From Hydrogenimonas sp. SS33 (GTDB lineage: Bacteria; Campylobacterota; Campylobacteria; Campylobacterales; Hydrogenimonadaceae), in the NCBI RefSeq assembly GCF_040436365.1, contig NZ_AP026369.1, positions 2,032,501-2,096,500 on the forward strand: a stretch of 64,000 bases of DNA, in the 5' to 3' direction. The notes below the pieces were generated by a model. The model saw only the letters and a list, made by a program, of their open reading frames with translations. It was not told the origin of the DNA and searched no databases. Shown here in pieces: positions 51,226 through 59,089 of this stretch. Position numbers and translations under genes: made by a program. Position 1 is the stretch's first letter; each line of letters opens with the position of its first letter.

Positions 51226-52845
51226 TCACTCCCACCCCTCCGGTATCCGTGTCGCGTTCTCGTCCAGCCCGTGCTCCCAGTCGACGCCCCGCTGCCGCAT
51301 CCGCTCCCGGCTCTTTTGAGAAAGGAAGCTTCGGCCATCGGTGGCCTGCCAGCCGCCGCCGAGGGCTTTGTAGAGCAGGGCGGCGTCGACGGCCAGCTCC
51401 CCTTTGGTGCGGGCGTAGGCGTCCTGGGCGAGGGTGAGCTTCTCGACGGTGCTGAGCAGCCGCTGGTAGCTGACCAGTCCGTCGTGGTACTGGGTGACGG
51501 AGATGTTGAAGGCGCGCACCGTCGCCTTCAGCGCCTTTTTGCGCTCTTGGAGTTGGGCTTGGGTGAGGCGGTAGGCGTTGAGGGCGTTGGAAACTTCCGT
51601 GGCGGCGGCGAGGACCTGTTTGGAGTAGCGCACCAGGCTCTCTTCGAAGGCGGCGTCTTTGAGGCGGACATCGTTTTTGAGGCGGCCGTACTGGAAGATG
51701 TTCCAGCTAAATCCGGGCCCCGCGGCGACGGTGATATTGTCATGGAGGCTTCCCCATCCGGTCAGGAATGGCAGGACGGGATTGGGGTCGGAGGCGCTGT
51801 AGCCGATGGAACCCAGCAGCCGGAAGCTGGGGTAGAGGGCCGCTTCGGCGATGCCGATCTGCGCCGCTTTGGCGTGGGCCAGGTATTCGGCGGCGCGGAT
51901 GTCGGGACGGCGGGTCAGCAGCGAGGCGTCGACGATCCGTTCGGGGTCGAATTGCGGTTGGGGAATGTAGCGCAGCGCCAGCAGGTTCTTCTGCTTCTGC
52001 GTCAGTTGGATGATCCCCCGGCTGTTGGTGGCGATCGCCGCGTTGATCTGCCTGAGAAGCCGCTTGTCGTGGGGTTTGAGGATCGTGCGCACCTCTTCGG
52101 GGGTGGTGCCCAGCAGCACCGCCAGGGCGTTGACGATGCGAATTTCGGCCAGCCGCAGGGCGGGCAGCGAGGCGCGGGTGTTGTAGAGCTGGGTGCGGGA
52201 CTGCTGCATATCCAGCTCGCTGACGTTGCCCGCTTTGTACTGCACCTCCGTCATGCGGGTCACCCGCTCCTGGATCGCCACGTTGCGCTCGGCGTAGGCG
52301 ATCCGCTCCTCGGTTGTGCGGTAGTCGATGTAGTTGCGCGCCACTTCCGCCAGCAGGGAGACGGCGGCGGCTCGGTAGGAGGCGACCTGCGCCATCAGCG
52401 ACGCTCTAGCGCTTTCGATACCGCGGGCGTATTTGCCCCAGAGGTCCGCCTCCCACGCCAGGTCGAAGGAGAGGCTGGCGCTGTCGATGTGGTATTTGTG
52501 GTAGGAACTCATGGCGTTGCCAGAGAGGGTCTGGGCCTGGGGGTACCGCAGTCCGGTGGCGATGCCGAGCGTGGCGCGGGCCTGGAGAATCCGAAGGCCC
52601 GCTATCTGGAGGTCGAGGCTCTGGGAAAGGGCTTTGTCGACAAGCCTGTCGAGGGTTTCGTCATGGTAGATGCGCCACCAGTCGGCCAGCTCCGCTTCGG
52701 AGACGTTGCGGTCGTTTTGAAGCGATTTGGAAACGGGCGGCGGCGTGATGCCGTGGAAATCGGGCCCCAGTTTCGTACACCCCTGCAGCATCAGCAGCGC
52801 CGCGAGCCAGGTTAAAAAAAGATGCAACCGTCCCATCCACGCCAT
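51226..52845 (-). CDS. NodT-type outer membrane efflux lipoprotein (OMF)
   Basis: 539 residues. Lipoprotein signal with LMLQGC (lipidated C23). Two OEP domains with the TolC-type coiled-coil pattern (ESARASLMAQVASYRAAAVSLLAEVARNYI and the C-terminal repeat near 390-470). Outer-membrane exit duct for the FUSC/HlyD pump. One base after the FUSC gene. About 40 residues longer than common NodT proteins, in the C-terminal tail. Confidence 0.94.
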   Translation of the reverse strand: MAWMGRLHLFLTWLAALLMLQGCTKLGPDFHGITPPPVSKSLQNDRNVSEAELADWWRIYHDETLDRLVDKALSQSLDLQIAGLRILQARATLGIATGLRYPQAQTLSGNAMSSYHKYHIDSASLSFDLAWEADLWGKYARGIESARASLMAQVASYRAAAVSLLAEVARNYIDYRTTEERIAYAERNVAIQERVTRMTEVQYKAGNVSELDMQQSRTQLYNTRASLPALRLAEIRIVNALAVLLGTTPEEVRTILKPHDKRLLRQINAAIATNSRGIIQLTQKQKNLLALRYIPQPQFDPERIVDASLLTRRPDIRAAEYLAHAKAAQIGIAEAALYPSFRLLGSIGYSASDPNPVLPFLTGWGSLHDNITVAAGPGFSWNIFQYGRLKNDVRLKDAAFEESLVRYSKQVLAAATEVSNALNAYRLTQAQLQERKKALKATVRAFNISVTQYHDGLVSYQRLLSTVEKLTLAQDAYARTKGELAVDAALLYKALGGGWQATDGRSFLSQKSRERMRQRGVDWEHGLDENATRIPEGWE

Positions 52846-52846
52846 C

Positions 52847-54211
52847 TCAGAACCTCCCGCCCTCTTGCAGCGGCTTGATAGGAAGGGCTTGCAGCCGCTT
52901 TCGGCACGCCTCCAGCGCCGGAGTGGTGCCGTGCTCTTTCAGGCACGCTTTTGCCGCCGCCACACACTCCGCCGCCGCCTTTTCGAAAAGCTCCTTTTCC
53001 AGGCCAAACCACCGCCAATTCGTTTTGGCGGTCCATATCTGCAGTTTCGTCGCCGTGGGAAGCAGCATCTTCAGGGCCTCTTCGCGCCAAAAACGCTCCC
53101 AGGGTGTGCGCGCCGGCGCCAGAACCCTCTTTGCAAGTCTCTCGAAGCGCCCCAGGGTGCGCAGGAACATCGTTTCCGGCCGGCTCGAAAAGGGAAAATA
53201 GGCAAAAAGCAGCAGCAGGAACAAAAAGGCGTAGAAGAGAAAGAGGGTGTTGAGAAAGATACCGAAATGAAAAAACATCTGGTTCTCGATGTTCATGAAC
53301 GAAAGGCCCATCCCGATGAAAAGGGCCACCTCCGGTATGAAAAACCTGAAGGCCAGCCAGACGTAGACAAAAAGAAAAAGTCCAAGTTCCATACCCCCGT
53401 GCAGATGGGGCAGAACGAAAACATATGCCAGGGTGGCAAAGAGAAACGAGAGGGTGTAGACGACGATCATCAAAGAGGGGTGGGCAATCGGCGAAAAGAC
53501 GGTGTAGAGGGAGATGGCCGTCGCCAGCGTCACAATGTAAAAGCCCCCCGGCGGGTTGAACCAGACCCACGCCAGCGTCGCCGTCCAGAAGATGAGAAAC
53601 GACACCAGTGTCCCGAGCAGGTGGTCGGGGTCGAAAAAAAGGAATTTCGCCCCTTCGGGGATGCCGGTGTCGGTCACTTCGTCGCCCTGCTTCGCCCCCA
53701 CGCCGAAGGGCCAGAGATAGACGCTGGCGACCGTAAAGAGAATGACGCCCAAAGCGGTCATAGCGGCCCGGTTGACGCCGTAAAGGAAAACATCGTCCGC
53801 TTTGCCGTTGTTAAACATGAACATCATTGTCATCGCCGCGAGCATGAAAATGGTCTTGTCCCCCCGGTAGGCGTAGCCGAGATAGAGGAAAAGGATGACA
53901 AATAGAGAAAGGACGAAGAGAAAAAGCTCTCTTTCCTGAGGCAACCAGGCAACAAGGGCAATGCCGACGGCGGCGCCGATAAGAGTGCCTACAATACGCA
54001 AAAACCCCTTAAAAAGCGACTCTTGAACCGAATGGCTTGCCGCGATGACAACGATGGTCACGGCCGCCATCGATACGGATTTCCAGCCGAGGGAAAAAGG
54101 AATGAGGTAAGAGAGGGCCACCGCCAGCGCCACTTTGATGGCGTAGTGCGTCTTTTGGGAGAAAGAAAAGTATTGCAAAATCCCTTCCGCTCTCGCCACT
54201 TTTGCTGTCAC
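52847..54211 (-). CDS. FUSC family inner-membrane transporter (AaeB-like)
   Basis: 454 residues, GTG start 54211. Two blocks of membrane helices (about 28-170 and 195-350) separated by a short loop, with a soluble C-terminal part of about 100 residues; this is shorter than AaeB (about 650). The family exports aromatic acids or related toxic compounds; the substrate here is unknown. First gene of the efflux operon, divergent from the DEAD-box gene. Confidence 0.87.
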   Translation of the reverse strand: MTAKVARAEGILQYFSFSQKTHYAIKVALAVALSYLIPFSLGWKSVSMAAVTIVVIAASHSVQESLFKGFLRIVGTLIGAAVGIALVAWLPQERELFLFVLSLFVILFLYLGYAYRGDKTIFMLAAMTMMFMFNNGKADDVFLYGVNRAAMTALGVILFTVASVYLWPFGVGAKQGDEVTDTGIPEGAKFLFFDPDHLLGTLVSFLIFWTATLAWVWFNPPGGFYIVTLATAISLYTVFSPIAHPSLMIVVYTLSFLFATLAYVFVLPHLHGGMELGLFLFVYVWLAFRFFIPEVALFIGMGLSFMNIENQMFFHFGIFLNTLFLFYAFLFLLLLFAYFPFSSRPETMFLRTLGRFERLAKRVLAPARTPWERFWREEALKMLLPTATKLQIWTAKTNWRWFGLEKELFEKAAAECVAAAKACLKEHGTTPALEACRKRLQALPIKPLQEGGRF

Positions 54212-54268
54212 ACCGGCCTCTTTTTGCTAGCTATCGTTTGGGAAAATTATACCAGACCCTTTCTGTGT

Positions 54269-54274
54269 TATAAT
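54269..54274 (+). promoter_or_regulatory. -10 element for the DEAD-box gene
   Basis: TATAAT in GTTATAATTCG, 209 nt before the ATG, implying a leader of about 200 nt. Confidence 0.6.
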
Positions 54275-54280
54275 TCGCCA

Positions 54281-54483
54281 TCCTGATAGCCGATTACGGT
54301 CGGCTTCTTCCATCTACCGCAAATATACTCCCTCTGAAAGTATATTTACCGGATGGGCACCGAAGGCACTGGCTTGGGAAGCGTTTGCGTGCCGTCGGTA
54401 AAGAGACTGGACGATCGCCGCTTTTTGCATACTGCCGGAGTGTCGATCGGAAAGCCATATCACACACCAAAGAGACCTATACT
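54281..54483 (+). ncRNA. Long structured 5' leader of the DEAD-box helicase gene
   Basis: Three stems in order: AGCCGA/TCGGCT (54288-54293/54300-54305), AAATATACT/AGTATATTT (54321-54329/54339-54347, 9 bp perfect), and ACCGA-GGCAC/GTGCC-TCGGT (54359-54369/54389-54399) with a 1x1 internal loop. No small ORF is convincing. Long structured leaders precede cold-induced helicase genes in other bacteria, so regulation by temperature or by the helicase itself is a fair guess. Confidence 0.55.
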
Positions 54484-55938
54484 ATGAGTCAAGAGAACCA
54501 CGAGACCGCCATGGAGGCGGAAGGGCACTCCACCATGCGTTTTTCCGATTTCGGATTCAAACGCCCCATCATGCGGGCGATCGAGCGGATGGGGTTCCAG
54601 GTCCCCAGCCCCATTCAGGAGCAGGTCATCCCCCTGATTTTGCAGGGGCACGACGTGGTGGGCCAGGCCCATACGGGGACGGGAAAGACGGCGGCCTTCG
54701 GGTTGCCGGCGCTCAACAACATCGAGTGGCGCAGCGGCGTGCAGCTGCTGGTCATCACCCCGACGCGGGAGCTGGCGACCCAGGTGAGCGACGAACTCTT
54801 CAGCCTGGGGCGCTTCGCCGGCATCCGGACCGTCAGCGTCTACGGCGGCCAGAGCTACCGCCGCCAGCTCGATCTCATCGGCCGCGGGGCCCAGGTGGTC
54901 GTGGCGACGCCGGGCCGGCTTCTTGATATGCTCAGCTCCGGCAAACTGGAAGATTTCAACCCCGCCATCGTCGTGCTGGACGAAGCGGACGAGATGCTAG
55001 ACATGGGCTTTCTGGACGATATCAAGGAGATCTTCAGCTATCTGCCCCAGCAGCGCCAGACCCTCCTCTTTTCGGCGACGATGCCCGAACCGATCAAAGA
55101 GCTGGCCAAACATATCCTCTACGAACCCAAATTCGTCTCCGTCACCAAGAAGGAGACGACCAACAAGGATATCCGCCAGCTCTACTACGTCATCGAAGAG
55201 AAGGACCGCGACGAAGCGATCGTGCGGCTGCTGGAGAAGGAGGAGCCGGAGAAGGCGATCGTCTTCTGCCGCATGAAGCGGGAGGTCGACCGGGTGGCGG
55301 AGATGCTCCAGGCGCGGGGTTTCAACGCCCGTGGACTGCACGGCGACATGGAGATGCGCGAGCGGATGGAGGTGATCAAGGGCTTTCGGGGCAGGGATAT
55401 CGACATTCTCGTCGCCACCGACGTCGCCGCCCGGGGGCTCAACATCGAAGATGTCAGCCACGTCTTCAACTACCACATCCCATTCGATCCCGAAAGCTAC
55501 GTCCACCGCATCGGCCGCACGGGCCGCGCCGGCCGCAAAGGCACCGCCATCACGCTGGTGACGCCCCTGGAGTTCAAGGAGCTCGAGCGCATCCGCCAGA
55601 AAGTGGGGGCGAAGATGGAGTACGGCTTCGTGGGCGCCGAGGGTGAGAGCGAAGAGAACCTGGCCGAACGGATCGCGAACGCGGTGCGGGAGCAGGAGAT
55701 CGACCAGGAGGCGGTGAAGGTCTACGAGCAGCTCACCGAAGAGATGGCGCCCCAGAAGGTGGCCTACAAACTCCTCTCCATGATCATGGAAAAGGGCCTC
55801 GTCCCGCCTTCTTCGGGAAGCATCGGCCTCAGCAAGGCGGAGGTGGAGCGGCTTCTGGAAGAGAGCGGCATCCACGAAAAGCCGGCGGCGAAAAAGGGCG
55901 GCGGCCGGCGGCGCGGCGGCAACCGCCGGAGACGTTAA
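54484..55938 (+). CDS. DEAD-box RNA helicase
   Basis: 484 residues, ATG 54484; the longer frame only translates the leader. Q motif (FQVPSPIQEQ), motif I AHTGTGKT at 62-69, II VLDEADE, III SAT, VI HRIGRTGRAGR, all intact. After the core comes a CsdA/DeaD-like extension (about 395-460) and a basic tail GGGRRRGGNRRRR. Unwinds RNA in ribosome assembly and mRNA decay. A family B element has inserted 11 bp after the stop. Confidence 0.95.
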   Translation: MSQENHETAMEAEGHSTMRFSDFGFKRPIMRAIERMGFQVPSPIQEQVIPLILQGHDVVGQAHTGTGKTAAFGLPALNNIEWRSGVQLLVITPTRELATQVSDELFSLGRFAGIRTVSVYGGQSYRRQLDLIGRGAQVVVATPGRLLDMLSSGKLEDFNPAIVVLDEADEMLDMGFLDDIKEIFSYLPQQRQTLLFSATMPEPIKELAKHILYEPKFVSVTKKETTNKDIRQLYYVIEEKDRDEAIVRLLEKEEPEKAIVFCRMKREVDRVAEMLQARGFNARGLHGDMEMRERMEVIKGFRGRDIDILVATDVAARGLNIEDVSHVFNYHIPFDPESYVHRIGRTGRAGRKGTAITLVTPLEFKELERIRQKVGAKMEYGFVGAEGESEENLAERIANAVREQEIDQEAVKVYEQLTEEMAPQKVAYKLLSMIMEKGLVPPSSGSIGLSKAEVERLLEESGIHEKPAAKKGGGRRRGGNRRRR

Positions 55939-55942
55939 ATAG

Positions 55943-56079
55943 TGAAAAGCAGACGTTGCGCAAAAAGCGTAACGTCCTCTCGAAATCTTCGATTTCGAAG
56001 CTTTAGGGGGGTGCAGGGGACGGCCAGTCCCCGCCAAAGATTGGGCTTTGCTCAAGCTTTGCGTAACATCAGTGAAAAA
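55943..56079. mobile_element. MITE-like element, family B, short form after the DEAD-box gene
   Basis: Element 55950-56072 (123 bp), ends CAGACGTTGCGC and GCGTAACATCAG, flanked by TGAAAAG and TGAAAAA (6/7). The flanks (AGTGAAAAG; then AAAAACT AAAAACT) look like a degenerate heptamer array, so it may have entered one. Confidence 0.82.
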
Positions 56080-56101
56080 CTAAAAACTAAAAGTTTCGGA
56101 C

Positions 56102-56125
56102 GGCCGCTTTGCGGCCTTTCTTTCT
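56102..56125 (+). terminator. Terminator directly in front of the flavoprotein start
   Basis: GGCCGC-TTT-GCGGCC followed by TTTCTTTCTT, ending at the ATG (56127). It would end the helicase mRNA or attenuate read-through into the next gene. Confidence 0.65.
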
Positions 56126-56126
56126 T

Positions 56127-57305
56127 ATGAAATCTCTCAAATCAAACTATACATCTTACGACATCATTGTTCTCGGGGCCGGGGCGGCTGGGTTGATGGC
56201 GGCTGCCCGGTTGCCGGGGTGCAGGGTGCTGGTCATCGACCACAATGCGGGGCCGGGGCGTAAGATCGCCATCTCCGGCGGCGGCAGATGCAACGTGACC
56301 AATGCGGAGGTGGGGCCGCAACACTATCTGGGCGACGCCGGGTTCGTCGAAAAGGTGCTCTCCCGTTTCGGCCCGGATGCGCTGCTTGCCTATCTGCGCT
56401 CGGGCGGGTGCGAGCCGGTGCTTCGCAAAGGGCGGCACTACTTCTGCCCCGAAAGCGCCCGCCAGCTGATCGATTTTTTCCAAAGCCGGACCGCCCATGC
56501 CGATTTTTCCTACGAAAGCAGCATCGAAAGCGTCGAGAAGTGCGGTGAGAGGTTCGCCGTCCACACTTCGGCCGGCCGGTTCGAGGCGCCGAAAGTGCTC
56601 GTGGCGACCGGGGGGCTCAGCTATGCCGGCGTGGGGGCGACGGGCATCGGGTTCGCCATCGCGGAGGGGTTCGGGCATCGCATCGTCCCGCCCCGCCCGG
56701 CGCTGGTGGGGTTGACGCTGCAGCCTTCCGAATTCTGGATGAAGGCGCTGAGCGGGGTTTCCCTGGAGGCGGAGATCGCCGTGGGGCGCCGGAGGCTGCG
56801 GGGCGACCTTCTCTTCGCCCACAGGGGGATCAGCGGCCCGGCGGTGCTGGATGCCTCGCTCTACTGGAACGGCGGGCGGATCATTGTCGATTTTCTGCCG
56901 GGCGTGCGGCTCAAATCGCTGCTTAAAAATCCGAAAAAGTCGGTGATGAACCGGCTTCCCCTGCCGCGCCGCTTTCTGCAGGCCTTTTTCGATGCGGCCG
57001 AGATTCCCAACATCCCCTACGCCGCCATGAATGAGGCGCAGAAGCAGCGTCTCTCCCTTCTCAAATCCTACGCCCTCGCCCCGGCAGGGACCTTCGGCTA
57101 CGCCAGGGCGGAAGTGACCAAAGGGGGCGTGGCGACGGAGGAGATCGACCCGCGGAGCATGGAGAGCCGCCTGGTGCCCGGGCTCTTTTTCGCCGGCGAA
57201 GTGGTGGATGTCACCGGCAGGCTCGGCGGCTACAATTTCCAGTGGGCCTTCTCTTCGGCGGTGACGGCGGCAAAGGGCATGGCGGATGGTATAATCGGGA
57301 CATGA
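56127..57305 (+). CDS. HI0933-family NAD(P)/FAD-dependent oxidoreductase
   Basis: 392 residues, ATG 56127. N-terminal dinucleotide fold VLGAGAAGLMAA (about 15-26), then GRKIAISGGGRCNVTN, the family signature, and a C-terminal GEVVDVTGRLGGYNFQWAFSSA that completes FAD binding. The family is common but poorly defined biochemically. No ribosome site is visible because a terminator hairpin occupies that place. Its stop overlaps the amidoligase start (ATGA). Confidence 0.88.
   Translation: MKSLKSNYTSYDIIVLGAGAAGLMAAARLPGCRVLVIDHNAGPGRKIAISGGGRCNVTNAEVGPQHYLGDAGFVEKVLSRFGPDALLAYLRSGGCEPVLRKGRHYFCPESARQLIDFFQSRTAHADFSYESSIESVEKCGERFAVHTSAGRFEAPKVLVATGGLSYAGVGATGIGFAIAEGFGHRIVPPRPALVGLTLQPSEFWMKALSGVSLEAEIAVGRRRLRGDLLFAHRGISGPAVLDASLYWNGGRIIVDFLPGVRLKSLLKNPKKSVMNRLPLPRRFLQAFFDAAEIPNIPYAAMNEAQKQRLSLLKSYALAPAGTFGYARAEVTKGGVATEEIDPRSMESRLVPGLFFAGEVVDVTGRLGGYNFQWAFSSAVTAAKGMADGIIGT
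57290..57295 (+). promoter_or_regulatory. -10 element of a possible leaderless amidoligase mRNA
   Basis: TATAAT in GGTATAATCGGGAC ends exactly 6 nt before ATG 57302, with no Shine-Dalgarno. Same spacing as for nadA and the DHH gene. Confidence 0.45.
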
Positions 57306-58318
57306 AGACGCCCCGATTTCAAATGCCGCCATTGACCACCAACGCCAAAAACGAAACGCGCCGTGTAGGCTTCGAACTGGAGTTCAGCGGGCTCACCCTG
57401 ACCAAGGCGGCGGGGTTGCTGATGAAGGATCTGGGGGGGCGCATCGAGATCGTCAACCCCTACCATTTCAAGATCGCCGACACCCCGCTGGGCACCTTTA
57501 CGCTGGTGCTCGACTTTCAGTTTCTCATCGAGAGCGGGCTGGAGAAGTGGCTCCACTCCATCGGACTCGACCAGGCGCTGGAGCCGGAGACGGTCCGGGC
57601 CATCGAGAGTTTCATCGCCGACATTTCCGAAACAGTGGTCCCCTACGAAGTCTCCACGCCGCCGCTGCCCCTGGAGAGGCTGGAGACGATGGAGCGGGTC
57701 AGGGAGGTTCTCAGGAAAAACGGTGCCATCGGGACGAAAGCCGACCCCTTCTACGCCTTCGGCTTCCATATCAACCCCGAAGCGGCGCGTATCACGGCAC
57801 CGGATATTCTCGACACGCTCCGCGCCTTTTTCATCCTCTACGACTATCTGGTGGAGGTTATCAAACCCGATTTCACCCGGCGCCTCACCCCCTACATCGA
57901 CCCCTTCGACACCGCCTACATCGAGCGGGTGCTCGACATGGATTACGACCCGACGATGCCGCAGCTCATCGACGACTATCTTGCCTACAACCCCACCCGC
58001 AACCGGGCGCTCGACCTGCTGCCCCTTTTTGCATGGATCGATGTGGACCGGGTGATGGCGAAGATGGAGGGGGAGAAGATTTCGGCCCGCCCCACCTGGC
58101 ACTACCGCCTTCCCAACTCCAGGGTCGATGAGCCCGAATGGTGCACCTGCGACGCGTGGAACAGTTGGGTACTGGTGGAGCGGCTGGCGGCTGACGAGGA
58201 TGCCCTGCGCCATTTTCAGCGGCGCTGCCTCGCCTATCTGGGTTCGCCTCTGCACTTTTTCAAAAAAGAGGCGTGGATCGATGAGGTGGAAGCATGGGTC
58301 GGCCGCGCGTCTTCGTAA
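57302..58318 (+). CDS. Amidoligase-family protein (glutamine-synthetase fold)
   Basis: 338 residues. RRVGFELEF (G23, E25, E27) is the GxExE start of Amidoligase_2 proteins; later FGFHINPEA, YDYLVEVIKP and HYRLPNSRVDEP match their metal and substrate-binding blocks. The family is predicted to join carboxyl and amino groups (gamma-glutamyl-type bonds) and is often encoded next to a gamma-glutamyl hydrolase-like amidotransferase, as here. No product is known for this branch. Coupled upstream to the flavoprotein and overlapping the next gene by 25 bp. Confidence 0.82.
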   Translation: MKTPRFQMPPLTTNAKNETRRVGFELEFSGLTLTKAAGLLMKDLGGRIEIVNPYHFKIADTPLGTFTLVLDFQFLIESGLEKWLHSIGLDQALEPETVRAIESFIADISETVVPYEVSTPPLPLERLETMERVREVLRKNGAIGTKADPFYAFGFHINPEAARITAPDILDTLRAFFILYDYLVEVIKPDFTRRLTPYIDPFDTAYIERVLDMDYDPTMPQLIDDYLAYNPTRNRALDLLPLFAWIDVDRVMAKMEGEKISARPTWHYRLPNSRVDEPEWCTCDAWNSWVLVERLAADEDALRHFQRRCLAYLGSPLHFFKKEAWIDEVEAWVGRASS

Positions 58319-58971
58319 GCGGGTCGGTCCGGGGGAGCCGCATCGCCTGGCTGGCGAGCCGCTTTCTGCTGCGAAACGCCGGCCTCGACCCCCGGTTCGT
58401 TTCCCCCGTTTCCGCGCCGGACGAAGCGGCGATGGAAGGCCTTCTGATTCTCGGCGGCGTCGACATCGACCCCTCGACCTACGGCGGCAGGGGGCATCCG
58501 GCCATCGGGCGCAGCGAACCGGAACGGGACAGGCTGGAGCTGCGGCTGCTGGAGGCGTCGGCGAAACGAAACCTTCCGGTGCTGGGTATCTGCCGCGGGA
58601 TGCAGCTGATCAACCTTTTTCACGGCGGCACCCTTCACCCCCATATCCACGACCTCGACCTCTCCCACCCCCATCCCCATACGCCGCTGCCCCTGCGCTG
58701 GGTCACCATCGAACCGGCCACGACACTCCATGCCCTTCTGGGTGTCGACCGCATCCGCGCCAACGCCCTGCACCACCAGGCGGTAGACCGCATCGGCGCA
58801 GGCCTGAGAAAGGCGGCCTACGACGCCAACGGCATCATCCAGGCCGTCGAGTCGACGGAAGAGCGCTTCGTAACGGGGCTGCAGTGGCACCCCGAATTCA
58901 TGCCCTACCTCTGGCACAGCCGCAGAATTTTCTCTGCTTTTGCCGCCGCCGTCCGGAAGCGTTGCGGTTAG
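58294..58971 (+). CDS. Peptidase C26 / PuuD-like gamma-glutamyl hydrolase
   Basis: 225 residues. Class I glutamine amidotransferase fold with nucleophile C100 (GICRGMQ) and H199-P-E201 (QWHPE), so the triad is intact; LGGVDIDPSTYGG is the C26 signature. Hydrolyses gamma-glutamyl bonds. Next to an amidoligase it may trim or recycle the ligase product. Starts 25 bp inside the amidoligase gene. Confidence 0.88.
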   Translation: MGRPRVFVSGSVRGSRIAWLASRFLLRNAGLDPRFVSPVSAPDEAAMEGLLILGGVDIDPSTYGGRGHPAIGRSEPERDRLELRLLEASAKRNLPVLGICRGMQLINLFHGGTLHPHIHDLDLSHPHPHTPLPLRWVTIEPATTLHALLGVDRIRANALHHQAVDRIGAGLRKAAYDANGIIQAVESTEERFVTGLQWHPEFMPYLWHSRRIFSAFAAAVRKRCG

Positions 58972-59045
58972 GTTTGTTGCCTGCGGTTCCGATGTGAGGT
59001 ATAAAACCCTTTGGGTCTGTTTAACCGCTGTACGGAATTCGCCGA

Positions 59046-59051
59046 TATAAA
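59046..59051 (+). promoter_or_regulatory. -10 element for the receptor operon
   Basis: TATAAA in GATATAAAAAATG, 38 nt before the receptor ATG. Confidence 0.4.
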
Positions 59052-59089
59052 AAATGTCAATTAACGGATTTTTTAAAACAGGAGAGCGG

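Noticed and set aside
58128-58997. 289-residue plus-strand frame overlapping the amidoligase and C26 genes
   Set aside because: Arg/Pro-rich shadow frame; both overlapping genes have intact catalytic motifs in their own frames.
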